Part shown: positions 11,169 through 21,571 of the stretch, piece after piece
Layout of the letters: each line of letters opens with the position of its first letter
Numbering within the stretch: position 1 is the stretch's first letter
NCBI GenBank assembly: GCA_010909725.1
Contig: JAACMV010000015.1
Span: forward strand, 186,001 to 250,000
Source: Picochlorum sp. 'celeri'
Lineage: Eukaryota; Chlorophyta; Trebouxiophyceae
DNA: 64,000 bases
Direction of reading: 5' to 3'
The notes under the pieces: model-generated
What the model saw: the letters and a program-made list of their open reading frames with translations, nothing else
What the model was told of the DNA's origin: nothing
Databases searched by the model: none
Position numbers and translations under genes: made by a program

Positions 11169-11745
11169 CGTGCTCTTCTACTGCTCTTCGATACGACCGC
11201 ACGCAAACCTTTTCAAATCCTCCTCACAAGTCTTATTGTTCTTCTATATCTGGTAGGTATATACCAGATACGTATCGTATACCCTCTTGACTGATTGATG
11301 GACGCAACGTCAACAGCCTACTTTTGGAAATTCCCGAGTCTTCTCACAGACCTTTAGGTCTACTCTAATACCAAATCAATTGCAATAGAGACACCTGAAT
11401 AGAAAATACATGACCAGAGTCAGGCATGAATCTCAAACTCTACTGACAACACCCATCACTCAGACACGCACTCTACAGCACCCTTTTACACCACGCGCAT
11501 ATATATCTACCAATAGGTAGAAAATAAACATACATGTATGCTCTCGATACCAGGTACAATCGGTCTCATCTGATGATGTGCTAGGCATCCAGATCATATC
11601 TAATGTTTTATTTACAGAGTATCCCGAAGTATTCTGTCCAAACCAGATAGCCACCCCATGCTCTTCTTTTTTTTTTTCTCTTTCGTCTCGCTCTCTGTGT
11701 ATTTTTTATCTCTGCCAGAGGTAGTAGTAATAAATAAATATTTAG
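11169..11745. other. intergenic region between HDAC and Tim17-family gene
   Basis: This 577-bp divergent gap separates two gene starts. It holds the 9-bp-arm inverted repeat at 11247-11270, a 10-bp palindrome just after it (GATACGTATC), and a T/C-rich tract at about 11660-11700 before the Tim17-family start. Short ORFs on both strands look like chance. Confidence 0.5.
11247..11270. promoter_or_regulatory. inverted repeat upstream of HDAC
   Basis: TATCTGGTA and TACCAGATA form perfect 9-bp arms around a 6-nt spacer, about 80 bp upstream of the HDAC start codon. This is the classic shape of a dimeric transcription-factor site or a hairpin in the 5' UTR; the binding factor is unknown. Confidence 0.45.
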
Positions 11746-12297
11746 ATGATGAATGATAGAGATCAAGTAGCGCATGGGATGATGATAATGGATCAGGAAG
11801 ACGAGCAGAAGAAAACATGGGCATCGTCTCCTCAAGAATCATTCGATGAAGACGAACAGGGTTGCCTGTTGAAGGCAGGAAAGGGATTGGTGACTGGATT
11901 TATGACAGGTAGTTTACTTGGAGCTATATTCTCCAACTGGTCGGATGTACCGGTGGTGCTTCGTGATAAACCGTGGCCTGCTCTGGTGAGGACTGGCGGA
12001 GTGATGGTACAGCATGGATCGACTCTTGGGGCGGTAGGGCTGGCGTTTGCGGCTGTAGATTGTGCTTCAGAGTCTGTTCGAGGGGAGAAGGATTGGGTGA
12101 ATGGCGTGTTGGGGGGTCTTGCGGGAGGTGCCCTGCTGGGTCTTAGGTCTGGTAACCCTCGTCTTGGTGTGCTGTCCATGGGGGCTTTGGCGGCCACGTC
12201 GGCAGTTGTTGATATGAGTGGGCATAGCCTGCGTGGAGGTGGGTTTAGAGATGAGGAGACGCCGGTGAGGAGGACGTTCCCCTATGCTCCCTCATAA
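11746..12297 (+). CDS. Tim17/Tim22/Tim23/OEP16-family membrane protein
   Basis: This single-exon gene encodes 183 residues with the family's Gly-rich membrane helices: KAGKGLVTGFMTGSLLGAIF, GSTLGAVGLAFAAVDCASE and NGVLGGLAGGALLGLRSG. The combination of an acidic soluble N-terminus, the short cysteine-containing helix and the GLAGGALLG motif is most like plant OEP16-3/B14.7 proteins, a mitochondrial complex I or translocase-associated group, rather than core Tim17 or Tim23. Exact subfamily is inferred. Tandem TGTAA signals follow the stop (12356-12373). The ATG at 11746 is followed in frame by a second ATG, and either could serve. Confidence 0.8.
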   Translation: MMNDRDQVAHGMMIMDQEDEQKKTWASSPQESFDEDEQGCLLKAGKGLVTGFMTGSLLGAIFSNWSDVPVVLRDKPWPALVRTGGVMVQHGSTLGAVGLAFAAVDCASESVRGEKDWVNGVLGGLAGGALLGLRSGNPRLGVLSMGALAATSAVVDMSGHSLRGGGFRDEETPVRRTFPYAPS

Positions 12298-12371
12298 TAA
12301 GGGAGTCTATTTTCTTTCTTCTGTTTTGCCTTGAATATATATTCGTCGTATGGAATGTAATTGTAATTGTA

Positions 12372-12387
12372 ATACTACTAGTAGTAT
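12372..12387. repeat. 16-bp perfect palindrome
   Basis: ATACTACTAGTAGTAT equals its own reverse complement. It directly follows three TGTAA motifs, so it could end the Tim17-family transcript as a hairpin or act as an upstream element for the next gene. Confidence 0.6.
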
Positions 12388-12433
12388 ATATACCTAGAGA
12401 AGCCAACGTCTTTTTTCTTTTCAGAAAGAAAGA

Positions 12434-12449
12434 GTATCGATATCGATAC
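12434..12449. repeat. 16-bp perfect palindrome
   Basis: GTATCGATATCGATAC equals its own reverse complement and lies about 160-180 bp upstream of the candidate starts of the acidic-protein gene. Confidence 0.6.
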
Positions 12450-12609
12450 ACAGGCATCTATACAACAATAACAAGAAGAAGATGGGGGTGGTGGAAAGAT
12501 GAAGAAACTCTGGTCAATATGAACAAAGCGCTTGGTGTGATTCTTTAGTTGCATTCTCGTGTAATAATAAATATAATTAGTAATTAGTAATAAAAGAGTA
12601 TATATCTAA

Positions 12610-14465
12610 ATGCATTCTGTTGTGAATATGGAGAGAATAGCGCAGCATGTCCAATGCAGCATGGCGTCCGTGAGTGGTCGTCCGGAGAGATGCATGGTTG
12701 GTTGTGGTTCTGTCAGGTATGTTGGAAGTATTCTATAGATATTGGGCATTGTGCCGCTCGAGGAAGCGTTTTGTTTCTTCTGCTCTTGTTGTTGTGTCTG
12801 TTCCTCCTGAGGGAGCCAGGAGAGACTTGTTGTTGCCTTTAGATTATAATATATGCATCTCGCTATGGTCAGCGATAATGATGATGATGATGACACGTCA
12901 ATGTATGTATGTATGTATGTATGCAGGTCGACGCATTGGTGGAGATTTGTGGGGCAAGGTAGGAGGATGAAGAATGGGTTGCAGGTCTGTCGGATGAGTT
13001 TGGATGATATGGCAGAGAGGGAGATGGCAAAGAGGAAATCGTCATCATCAAAGTATTCAAGTGCGAGTCAGAAAGAGTTTGAAGATTTGGTGAAGGCTAT
13101 TCCGGATCCTGCTGAGGAACAGGATGGGCTCCTTGCTGATGGTGCGTGTGTTCTTCTTCATCTTCATCATCATCATACTATGCTGAGATATCAGAGATAG
13201 TCAGATGGCTTGGATTTTGCATTCATTCCGATGGCATCGTTACAACTCTGAGATAATATATATGGTGTACGCGGCGCGTGATGTTGCCGTTTTGGCAATG
13301 TCTCTGTGTCTCTGTGTCATCATGCCTCGCCCTCCATTGTAATGCATGGAAAAGCACACATGTTTACTTTTCCATGTGGATGGAGGGTGCCTGCATATTC
13401 ATTTAATAGATGACGACTTACGAATTCATGTCTTTTCTGCGTTCAGATCCAATGCTTGAAGGATGGGAGACGGATCCAATGCAGAGCTGGGATGGGTTGG
13501 ATGGGTCGGCATCTCTGCTGGATGCTGGCGCACTGTCCTCGTTGCCTTTTGGGGATGTGGAGGCTGAAGAAGCAGCTGCTGCTGCATCAGAAGGCGTTCC
13601 GACCTATAGAGGGAAGGAGCGTGGGGCGGATCAGAATTTGAGGGGGCTGCCATCAATGCTGCCTACCTCGAGGACATTCCGCAAGCCAGGAACCCAGACG
13701 CCTCAAGAGGCGGCATTGGAGGATTTTCTCATGGATAGAGCTGTAGATGAGGGTATGGAATTGCATCATGCTCGGTTGGAAGCAGCTCATAATCGGTATT
13801 CAGTTGCATCTGCGTTTGGAAATGTGCTCCAGGAAATTGAGCAAGAGGATGTATGGAGAAATGCAGAGCCTCTTCTTCCTGGGACAGACTTGCGTATTCC
13901 CACTTGGATTCGTGCAAGTGAAGCCATCATGCCACTCATGGATCGATTGAATGAAGAGACCATAGAATATGAAAAGGAGTTGACAGAGTCTGGTTTACAG
14001 GAAATGGAAGAGCAGATTCTGGAGGAGGTTGAGGCAGCAAGGAAGTTGTTGTCCTTGACGGATCCAAAGGCTGGTCTGTCTGTTGAGTCGGACATTGCAG
14101 ACATGGATGCGCTCGATGAGTTCTTTGGAGACTCGGAAACCTTGCTTCCTGGGGCAGCCAATATGTTGGAAGGGGAAGAGAGAGAAATTCAAATGCTTGC
14201 CGAGGGTAAGGAGAATAGTATTGTCAATTCTCTGTTGGAGGAAATCCTCCCTGAGATTGGCGGATATGCATTGGACTATGCTGATCTCACTGGTGATGCC
14301 TCTGGCAGCAACCCTAGCATGCTTTCAGGAGCGTTGCAGTCGTTGACAGAGGAGGTGGACACCGTCTTGGAAGAAGAGGACGATGAAGATGAGAAAGTAG
14401 AGAGTAGTGACGACGACGACGACGGTGTGGATACAGATGAGGAAGACTTTGAGGAAGACGAGTAG
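12610..14465 (+). CDS. acidic protein of unknown function, 3 exons
   Basis: Exons 12610..12716, 12927..13141 and 13447..14465 (introns 210 and 305 nt, both GT-AG) join in frame to 446 residues. Starts at 12628 and 12661 are also in frame; the last (MASVSGRPERCMVG) has the best leader character. The rest is soluble: a basic Ser-rich segment (AKRKSSSSKYSSAS), a mainly helical Glu-rich middle (LDRLNEETIEYEKEL, EEQILEEVEAARKLL), and an acidic C-terminal tail of Glu and Asp (SSDDDDDGVDTDEEDFEEDE). I do not recognise the family. The leader would allow plastid or mitochondrial import, while the acidic tail suits a chaperone- or nucleic-acid-associated role. Intron 1 ends in a GTAT microsatellite. 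Confidence 0.65.
12901..12923 (+). repeat. ATGT tetranucleotide microsatellite
   Basis: About six ATGT units run up to the 3' splice site of intron 1 of the acidic-protein gene, so copy-number change would alter the acceptor context but not the protein. Confidence 0.85.
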
Positions 14466-14574
14466 GAAGGAATCCATGCATGGTATGCTTGTCAATGACT
14501 CAGATGGCAGATACGTCATGCTCCGATCGTTTGTCAATAATTCAAATTATCTTTTAATATCATATTCTCACGAC

Positions 14575-15861
14575 ATGATGAATGCTGTACACATGCGCCC
14601 AAGAGCGCCAGCAAAATTATCCCTTCCAGCAGGTGCTACCCGCCAGATGTCAGGAAGGTTTGTCGTTAAAGCAGCGAAAGTTGCTGATGGACCTAAAGTA
14701 GCAATTGTAGGTGTAACTGGAGCTGTTGGACAGGAGTTCTTGAGGGTACGTTGGTGTAGAGTGTGATTCTGTGAGGACGGCAAGTGGTTCGTCTGACGGC
14801 TTTTGTATGATGACCCCTGGGATACCCTGGATGTGTCGCATGAACCATTCTGTATCACATATAGATGGCATCCAAGGATCGTATGAGTCCACCGTATTCG
14901 TGTGCAGGTTCTCAAGGCCCGTGATTTTCCCTACAGTGACATGAAAATGCTTGCATCTGCTCGTTCTGCTGGCCGCACCTACGAGTTTGACGGCAACACG
15001 TACACTGTTGAGGAGCTGACAGAGTCAAGTTTTGATGGAGTGGACATTGCGCTGTTCAGTGCCGGTGGATCAATCTCCAAAAAGTTTGCTCCAATTGCCT
15101 CTGATGCAGGGTGCACTGTGGTTGACAATTCAAGTGCATTTAGAATGACAGAAGGAGTTCCTCTCGTCATCCCAGAAGTTAATCCAGATGCCATGTCAGG
15201 AATGAAGTATGGTCAGGGAGGAATCATTGCCAATCCAAACTGCTCTACAATCATTGCCTTGATGGCCGTTACACCTCTTCACAGAGAAGCTGGAGTGAAG
15301 CGTATGGTAGTTTCTACGTATCAGGCAGCCTCTGGCGCTGGTCAAGCTGCTATGGAAGAGTTGGAACTTCAGACACGCGAAGCTTTGGAGGGAAAGCCAG
15401 TCACACAGAATATTTTCCCATTCCAGTATGCTTTCAACCTGTTCTCCCACAACTCCCCAGTGACTGACACCCTGTACAATGAGGAAGAGATGAAGATGGT
15501 GAAAGAGACGGCCAAAATTTGGAATAACAATGACGTGAAAATCACAGCTACATGCATTCGTGTGCCTATTATGAGAGCCCACGCAGAGTCCATCAATCTC
15601 GAGTTTGAGAAGGATCTCTCTGCAGAGAGGGCATTAGAGCTTCTTGCAGCATTCCCAGGAGTGTCTGTGATAAACAATCCAGAAGAAAATATCTTCCCAA
15701 CCCCATTAGTTGCTTCTAATCAAGATGATGTGTATGTCGGGCGTGTTCGACGAGATATTTCAAGGGATGATTCCAAGGGACTGGACCTCTTTGTCTGTGG
15801 AGATCAGATCAAAAAGGGAGCCGCTTTGAATGCAGTCCAGGTGGCCGAGTTGCTCCTTTGA
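14575..15861 (+). CDS. ASD: aspartate-semialdehyde dehydrogenase
   Basis: Exons 14575..14745 and 14908..15861 (162-nt intron, GTACGT donor, phase 0) give 374 residues. The enzyme reduces beta-aspartyl phosphate with NADPH to aspartate semialdehyde, the branch point to Lys, Thr, Met and Ile, in the plastid. The N-terminus (Arg/Ala/Ser-rich to about residue 38) looks like a transit peptide. Family motifs follow: VAIVGVTGAVGQEFLR (NADP fold), FSAGGSISKKFAP, the catalytic Cys in ANPNCSTIIA, YQAASGAGQAAMEEL, and substrate/His-containing RVPIMRAHAESINLEF. A TGTAA signal lies at 15911-15915. Confidence 0.95.
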
Positions 15862-16169
15862 TTCATATACACAATGGCGAGATAGTTTGAATCTTGATGA
15901 ATGGATAGAATGTAAAAAGAATCACGTCAAGTAGATTTTGTATGTTTCAGTCATTAGTCTCTTGCAAGAGGCCAATTTGCCCTAGCAGATTCTGCATGGT
16001 TATCCAGATGCAACTTGCATCCACTCAACAACTATCTGGCAATGTGGGGCCAATGCGTCACATCAATACCTTTATAATGATTGACATGATATTTAATTAT
16101 TCCCAATAATGATATAAGGGCACTTTTGTGGCTCAATTTTCAACTCGAAAGGAATTTGGTGTCGGAGGT
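15862..16169. other. intergenic region, ASD to START gene
   Basis: This 308-bp head-to-tail gap includes the ASD poly(A) signal, a 12-bp palindrome (15959-15970, CTCTTGCAAGAG) and an odd palindrome at 16007-16021 (GATGCAA, C, TTGCATC). No gene is seen. Confidence 0.45.
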
Positions 16170-18605
16170 ATGGCGGTTCCGGGTATACCTTCGCGGAAAG
16201 GCTGTCACTCATCTGTGACGAGTTATAAAATCCATTTGAATGCTTCAGAGGGGCTGTATACTCCGCTTGAGCATCGAATGGGCCAGTGGGTCGAGGAGAA
16301 CCAGCTGTTTTCCTTCAGCACACTGGCTGTGTTGATTATTTCAGGCAGGTATGGGACTTTAATGCTTTTATTATGTCTTATGTGTGATTTATGTCGGCAA
16401 AGATCCTCTTTGAGCCTGTTTTGTGACGGCAGCGCGTGCCGGCATGTCATGTCGGAAGTCCGTGACGCAACTTATTTTGTTTGTATAGGCATCTAAATGT
16501 ATTATTGATGTCTTTTATTGGGTATTTGATCGATTCAAAGGTACAGTGTGCTCTATAGTGTCTATATTGGTTCAAGAGGACACCTGCAACTGAACTGTAT
16601 CCAACTGGTTGTGCAGATTTTTCATGTGGTGCTGTTGCATGCTTTGGGTGTATTCGTCACTTTAAGTGCTCTAGTGGGTATGATTAACCCAAGTAGATCG
16701 CCCCACAAGGCCATCTCTGGTCTGTATTACAGAGCAGTGAGTTCAGTGTTTGTGCCTCGGTTTGTCAAGAGTTCTGTGTGGAGTGTCAGCGATGCGGATA
16801 TAGAATGGAAACTATTCGATAGAGTTCCAAATAGGCGCATTTCTTCTAGCAAGGATAGTTGTAACAGGGGGGAGGATAGTGCCAGCTCCTCCTCGTCACA
16901 TGTGCGCAGTTTTCGATTACCTGATAGTCACTTGTCTGCAAAGAATGATGAGCATCCGTATCGGAGAAGTTTGGATCTGAAAGATGTGGATAATCTTCAG
17001 AATGGAGATTCTCGTTCTCATCGTGCGAGAGCAATGTCGGAGGGTGGTTCATTGCTTTGCAAAATTCCATGGAGGATTCACACTGGTAGCAAATCTGTCA
17101 CATCTGAGCATCCTTCAGGCGCATCAACTCCGTTACGGTCTCCACGGAAACATAGACGGAAAAGTCGTAAAAGGCAGTGGGAACCAAAAATGTTACGCAT
17201 CACGTCAGGTCAGGAATTGAATTCGATGAAATCTGGTGAAGAGACAGTTGCCACAAGGCTTTTGAACCAAGGGCAGGATGCAATCCCGGAGGAGTCTCCC
17301 CTATCTCCCGCAGCTAGCATTGATTCCTCAAGCTCCTTTTCTAGGTCAGTATCTGATTATGTAGACTCATGGCTTCAAAGTCTCAAATCAGGTATGTCGC
17401 TGTCAGAAACACCTCCTCCACCATATCAACGCCTCAGTCTAGATGGCCATGGAGCACACCGGCATTATACTCGGGGATCGGTCAAAGCTAGAGAATCTGC
17501 AATACATGTGCTCAATAGATATGCGGAAGAGGCCCAAGCCCAGGCAAAAAAGAGTCTGATAGCACCCATGTACCACCCAGCCGCCTCAGTTCTAGACTCC
17601 ATTGGATTGGATGGTGATTGCCCTGACGACATACGAAGCACCATCACTGATGAGCATTTACTTCAGCTAGGAGACTTGTTCGACGAAGCACCGTGCACAA
17701 AAGTTCTTGAAGATCTTGGAATCGAAAAAGCATGCGAGTCCCAAGCATCCCTATTTGGTATCATGGAGGGGGACTTTTGCTGGGAGCAGAGCACATCTGA
17801 GGTAAAAGATGGACTTGAGATGGTTGCAAAGCGGATGGTATTACGCCACGGTTTGTACATGTACAAAACATGCGTCAGAATTCGTGGGGTAGACCCACAC
17901 GATGTCCGCCCATTTCATTTGGATGATCAAGCTCGATCCCTATGGGATGATAGTGCCATTGCTGTGGAGCGAGATAAATCCGAGGGTTGCAATCGTGTTT
18001 CAAGACACGCAGAGTCCTGTCTCCATCGCTATATTTCAAAGTTTCCTCGTCCTCTGTCGGCAAGGAGCTATCAGTATGCCAGGAGGGTGTGGACACGGCC
18101 ATCAGATGGAGGCTGCTATGCAATATCAAAATCATGCACATTACCCAGCGGAAATGGACAGAACAAGTATGTATTGGTAAAGGAGTATATATCAGGCTGC
18201 CGCATTCGAAGTACTGAGGATGGAACTGAGATCCTGACAGTGTATTTTGAGGATTCACAGGTCCGTCCTGGTTTGGCAAAAATGGCCGTCCCCAAAGGCC
18301 TTTGGCCGTTCTGGGCGAAGTATGAGTCATCGCTTCGCGTCTTTGCGAAAGCAAAACAAGTCAACCATGGTCGCCGCAGCTTGGATGCATTGGATAGACA
18401 CGACGCCGGTCTACAAGCTGCCAATGACCAAGGCAGTGACTATGACAGTGATGACGAAGTATACGATGCTCTTGCTCGTCTAAAAGAAAGAAAAAAGAGA
18501 CTATCCAGTGATCATAATGGGTTGTCAAATGACGTGCCCCGATGGATACGCAGGGTCCTCTTGGCAGGAGTCTTAAAAGTCCTCCATGAATCGATTTCAA
18601 AGTAG
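16170..18605 (+). CDS. START-domain lipid-transfer-like membrane protein
   Basis: Exons 16170..16348, 16489..16540 and 16617..18605 (introns 140 and 76 nt) give 739 residues. The N-terminus has three hydrophobic segments in the first ~115 residues (LFSFSTLAVLIISG, LNVLLMSFIGYLID, IFHVVLLHALGVFVTLSALV), which indicate membrane anchoring. Residues about 135-440 are Ser/Arg-rich and probably disordered. Residues about 461-660 match the plant PCTP-like START domain: MYKTCVRIRGVDPHDVRPF, the conserved Trp-Asp (LWDDSAI), YVLVKEYISGCRIRS and GLAKMAVPKGLWPFWAKY. START domains carry lipids in a deep pocket. The ligand is unknown; transfer at a membrane contact site is a reasonable inference. The 52-nt middle exon is easily missed. 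Confidence 0.8.
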
Positions 18606-18912
18606 CACATTTTCCACCATCTGCTGAGTGATACTTACTTTCATTGTACTCTTATATTATCAGGACTGCGATTATTTATAACAACAATTGAATCCAAACC
18701 ATCTGTTGTACCTCGGCATGTCTGCGCCAAGGCTATTCTCAACAACAAGACAAGTACACTCCTGGCCCTTGGACGTCCAAGGTGTCCCAACCGTTGAAAG
18801 GACGTCCGAGCTGCCACGTCATCAGTCATCTCCGACATATTCGAACCTTGTTTCGCCATGCTTCCATCCTAAACCCACATAAAGGAAATATTAAAACGTC
18901 TAATTATACAAT
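18606..18912. promoter_or_regulatory. intergenic region with twin GGACGTCC sites
   Basis: This 307-bp gap leads into the small mitochondrial-type gene. It contains a 16-bp palindrome and a second GGACGTCC 29 bp downstream. ACGT-core palindromes are typical bZIP sites. Confidence 0.5.
18767..18807. promoter_or_regulatory. 16-bp palindrome plus second GGACGTCC site
   Basis: CCTTGGACGTCCAAGG (18767-18782) is a perfect palindrome. Its core GGACGTCC recurs at 18800-18807, centre to centre 29 bp, close to three helical turns. Both sites lie 105-145 bp upstream of the start codon at 18913, which suits paired bZIP binding. The factor is inferred from the ACGT core only. Confidence 0.5.
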
Positions 18913-19432
18913 ATGTCCCATATATTACGTCGCATTGGCGCTCTTGCCAAGCCCCAGCTCTGGAATTCAGAAATCTTGTTGGGTACCTCGTCAAAACATG
19001 CAACGTCGACTCAAACAGCAGTCTGCACCATGTATGGTTTCCAAACACGCTCCATATCAAATGTTAAAGGAAAATATGCAGCTCCAACGACGGAAGAGGT
19101 ACGTACGGTCACCATAAATCTCCTCTGTTCACCTTGACTCACACTCTGGGAACATGCTGTACCTGCAGGAAGAGCACCAAATCGCTCGCGAGGCATTAAA
19201 AAAGATGCACATTGATCCTTTTGATAATGAATATGACCGGTTTAATGGGTCAGAGATGGAGCTCTTGGCAGAGGCATATGCAAATGATGAGCGTGTTGTC
19301 CTGGACACCCCTGTTGACTTGAATGTTGAAATGGACTATGAGCAAATGCCTGATGACATCCTAGAGAGTCTGAAACCCAACGTTCATACAAAGGAAGAAA
19401 ACGAGATTTACCAATTCGATGATGAAATGTAA
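18913..19432 (+). CDS. small probable mitochondrial protein, 2 exons
   Basis: Exons 18913..19098 and 19169..19432 (70-nt intron, GTACGT donor, phase 0) encode 149 residues. The first ~50 residues are rich in Arg, Ser, Thr and Ala and lack acidic residues apart from one Glu (MSHILRRIGALAKP), typical of a mitochondrial presequence. The mature part is strongly acidic and helical (HQIAREALKKMHIDPFDNEY, SEMELLAEAYANDE, ending YQFDDEM). I do not recognise the family; an accessory subunit of a respiratory complex or mitoribosome is possible. The stop sits inside TGTAA (19428-19432) and a second TGTAA lies at 19464-19468. Confidence 0.7.
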
Positions 19433-19886
19433 TCACATATACCATATGTATACTCACCTGTTCTGTAAAACACTCTGGAGTAGCAATGCAAGGTAGCAGT
19501 ACCAAGACTTTCTTCGTGAGAAGAAAGAGCATACACTACACATTTGAGAAACTGTATTTGGGTGAATGACTTGCGACCCAAATGACTGTCGGGTCATGGC
19601 AGTAGACCCCTAGCGTGGGGTTGTGGTTCGAGAGCTCTTGAAAAATGGCCCAACCGAAAGGTGGCGCCTTCGCCATGCACAATCGGACACACAAGGTGGG
19701 TGCGTCCCTCGGTACTTGCTCAGACGTAAAATCAACAATAAATCCATATATCCATTTATTTGAATAATAAGAGTATTATTCTTAAAGGAAACGCATAAAT
19801 ACAAGAGGTTCAGGAATAGTAGAACGACTGTTCAACTTCCATTCAAAAAGAGGACACTTTCTGAAAACAACAAAAAAGTCGCTATT
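19433..19886. other. intergenic region, no gene seen
   Basis: This 454-bp gap holds the second TGTAA of the upstream gene and a weak ACCCC/GGGGT hairpin (19606-19621) followed by TGGTTCGAGAG. The latter resembles a tRNA T-loop, but no cloverleaf can be folded around it. Confidence 0.4.
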
Positions 19887-21062
19887 ATGGACGAAGATTA
19901 CATTGAAAGTGATATTGATTCATTTGATGAGGAATATACGAGGCGGGATGTGCGCATTTCTTCAGCAAATTTGAGTCGAGAAAATATTGGAAGGGAGTTG
20001 GAAACTCTGTGCTCCAACGGGATCGTCACCGATGAAAACTACAAGGAAGTGGTGATGATGATTGCTGATCGATGTATTGAAAGAGAGTATCGGTGGCCTT
20101 CGCAGGTGAAACGTGGTGATAGGCACTACGACAGGAACGTTCCCATTGATAAGAGGTTTCTTATTTACCAAAGGGAGGGGTTTACTGCATATGATCGCGG
20201 TCTTACTGCGGAGAGAGTTACCAAAGGGATGAACAAAGAGAGAAAGAGGATTTTGGATACGTATCTTCCTGGGTGGCTGGACGAGGAAGACATGTGGCGG
20301 TGCAAGGTTGATAAAATCGCTTCCAAGAAGAAGGAGCGCTATGGTGGCATTTGGCCTGTGCCCAAGCCTTTTTATGGGGAAGAAAATCTTTCTAAAGAGA
20401 CTTTGTCCATTGTATCTGGAATGAATGAGGATGAAAAGACGGAGTTCTACGAGATTGGAAAGTTTCTGCGTGCCCAGAGGAAAATGTTGCACAAGCTTGC
20501 TACCAAGCGAAATTACCTGTTTTCTCACAGCAAATCAGAGATGCATCTATTTGAAGAGAGGGTCGCCATTCTGGATTCAGTATTACCAGGTTGGTCTGCT
20601 GTTCAAGATCAATGGGATCACATGGTAAAGAAGCTCACAACATGGACGAAGGACAACCCTGGGAAGAAGCCCAAGTTGACATCCAGCCGTGTCTTTGAAG
20701 ACCCTGACGAGGAAGTGTCACAGGAGCGTCTTCTTGAGCACACACTTGCGATGTTTCTTCTCAGAATGCAGAGAGCTCGCCATATCAGGAATTGGCATCC
20801 ACATCTCAAGTCACGATATGGCTTCACTAAGGCGAGAAAAAAGATCCTTGACAAGAAGTTCCCGTGGTGGGAAAATGAAAGGGTGAAATGCTACCCAACA
20901 AAGCATGACTTGAATAGGTCCCGGCGCCTTTCGTATGACTCCAATTCAGAGTCTCGTGAAATGCAGGACTCACCCAGAATGATGACAGATGATGGCATCT
21001 TCTTTGATGAATCCATGGGACTTGATGATTCCTTGCTGCCTAATATCGATATCGACGTGTAG
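19887..21062 (+). CDS. protein with three helicase-associated-like repeats
   Basis: This single-exon gene encodes 391 residues. Three segments end in the same motif: ERKRILDTYLPGW (Trp at about residue 130), ERVAILDSVLPGW (about 236) and ARKKILDKKFPWW (about 328), spaced 106 and 92 residues. Each is preceded by a basic helical stretch (LIYQREGFTAYDRG, FLRAQRKMLHKLATKRN, FLLRMQRARHIRNW). The pattern of a basic helix, then R-x-x-x-LD/E-x-x-PGW, resembles the helicase-associated (HA) repeat, a small helical DNA-binding unit, here without a helicase. The N-terminus is acidic and the tail disordered. A DNA-binding role is inferred, not shown. A 16-bp palindrome starts directly after the stop. Confidence 0.6.
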   Translation: MDEDYIESDIDSFDEEYTRRDVRISSANLSRENIGRELETLCSNGIVTDENYKEVVMMIADRCIEREYRWPSQVKRGDRHYDRNVPIDKRFLIYQREGFTAYDRGLTAERVTKGMNKERKRILDTYLPGWLDEEDMWRCKVDKIASKKKERYGGIWPVPKPFYGEENLSKETLSIVSGMNEDEKTEFYEIGKFLRAQRKMLHKLATKRNYLFSHSKSEMHLFEERVAILDSVLPGWSAVQDQWDHMVKKLTTWTKDNPGKKPKLTSSRVFEDPDEEVSQERLLEHTLAMFLLRMQRARHIRNWHPHLKSRYGFTKARKKILDKKFPWWENERVKCYPTKHDLNRSRRLSYDSNSESREMQDSPRMMTDDGIFFDESMGLDDSLLPNIDIDV

Positions 21063-21090
21063 CTCACTCATGAGTGAGATCATGACTCAT
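21063..21090. promoter_or_regulatory. 16-bp palindrome followed by a GCN4/AP-1-type site
   Basis: CTCACTCATGAGTGAG (21063-21078) begins at the first base after the HA-like gene's stop codon. Three bases further on, ATGACTCAT (21082-21090) matches the consensus bZIP GCN4/AP-1 site. The pair could be a 3' UTR hairpin of the upstream gene or a promoter element of the small secreted gene at 21229. Confidence 0.45.
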
Positions 21091-21228
21091 GAGCGCACAT
21101 GTGTGGTCACATCGGAAGAAGTATCCAGTGCATGATTTTGGGTGCATTCTCACCAAAGCAGCATATTCCATAATTTCATATGATTTTTTTCTTTCGACTG
21201 TAATAGAGGCTTGCATTTACATTCAGGT

Positions 21229-21571
21229 ATGGGTCCTCGGGGGAGGTTGTTCGTCCTTTTTGCACTCCTGGTTGTTGCAACCGCGTGTGCTGCCGAGACA
21301 AAGGTATGTGGAGATACTCCGACAAAGATTTCGATTTTCGGTTGGAAATATTTAAGATTCAAATACAGCGAATAGTGTTGCTCTCTTCGGACACACGTGT
21401 CACCCTGGTCTTATGATGTGGCTTCTTGCTCTGCAGTATCCAAAGTTGTCTGGAGGTTCGAGTAATAGCCCTCCAGCACCAGGATTTACCCGAGTCAGTG
21501 CTGCAGAGTATGAGTATTCGACCTCTATGATCTTTGCAATCCTTATACTCCTCCAACTAGTTTTTGGTTAG
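21229..21571 (+). CDS. small secreted, probably GPI-anchored peptide (arabinogalactan-peptide-like)
   Basis: Two exons, 21229..21303 and 21437..21571 (133-nt intron, GTATGT donor, CTGCAG acceptor, phase 0), encode only 69 residues, so ORF lists miss it. Residues 1-22 are a textbook signal peptide (RLFVLFALLVVATACAAE). A ~25-residue Ser/Gly/Pro segment follows (LSGGSSNSPPAPGF), then the protein ends in an uninterrupted hydrophobic stretch (MIFAILILLQLVFG) with no basic tail, as in GPI-attachment signals. Size and layout match plant arabinogalactan peptides, with PPAP as a possible O-glycosylation site. It is co-oriented with, and 313 bp upstream of, a secreted chitinase. Confidence 0.65.

Larger units (their letters stand above)
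12298..12609. other. intergenic region with two 16-bp palindromes
   Basis: This 312-bp gap lies between two plus-strand genes. It starts with repeated TGTAA signals and contains two perfect palindromes 62 bp apart (12372-12387 and 12434-12449). An AT-rich stretch (about 12560-12605) precedes the next gene and may be its core promoter. Confidence 0.5.

Noticed and set aside
19606..19660. Possible tRNA around TGGTTCGAGAG
   Set aside because: The T-loop-like string is present, but neither the T-stem nor acceptor or anticodon arms can be paired around it.
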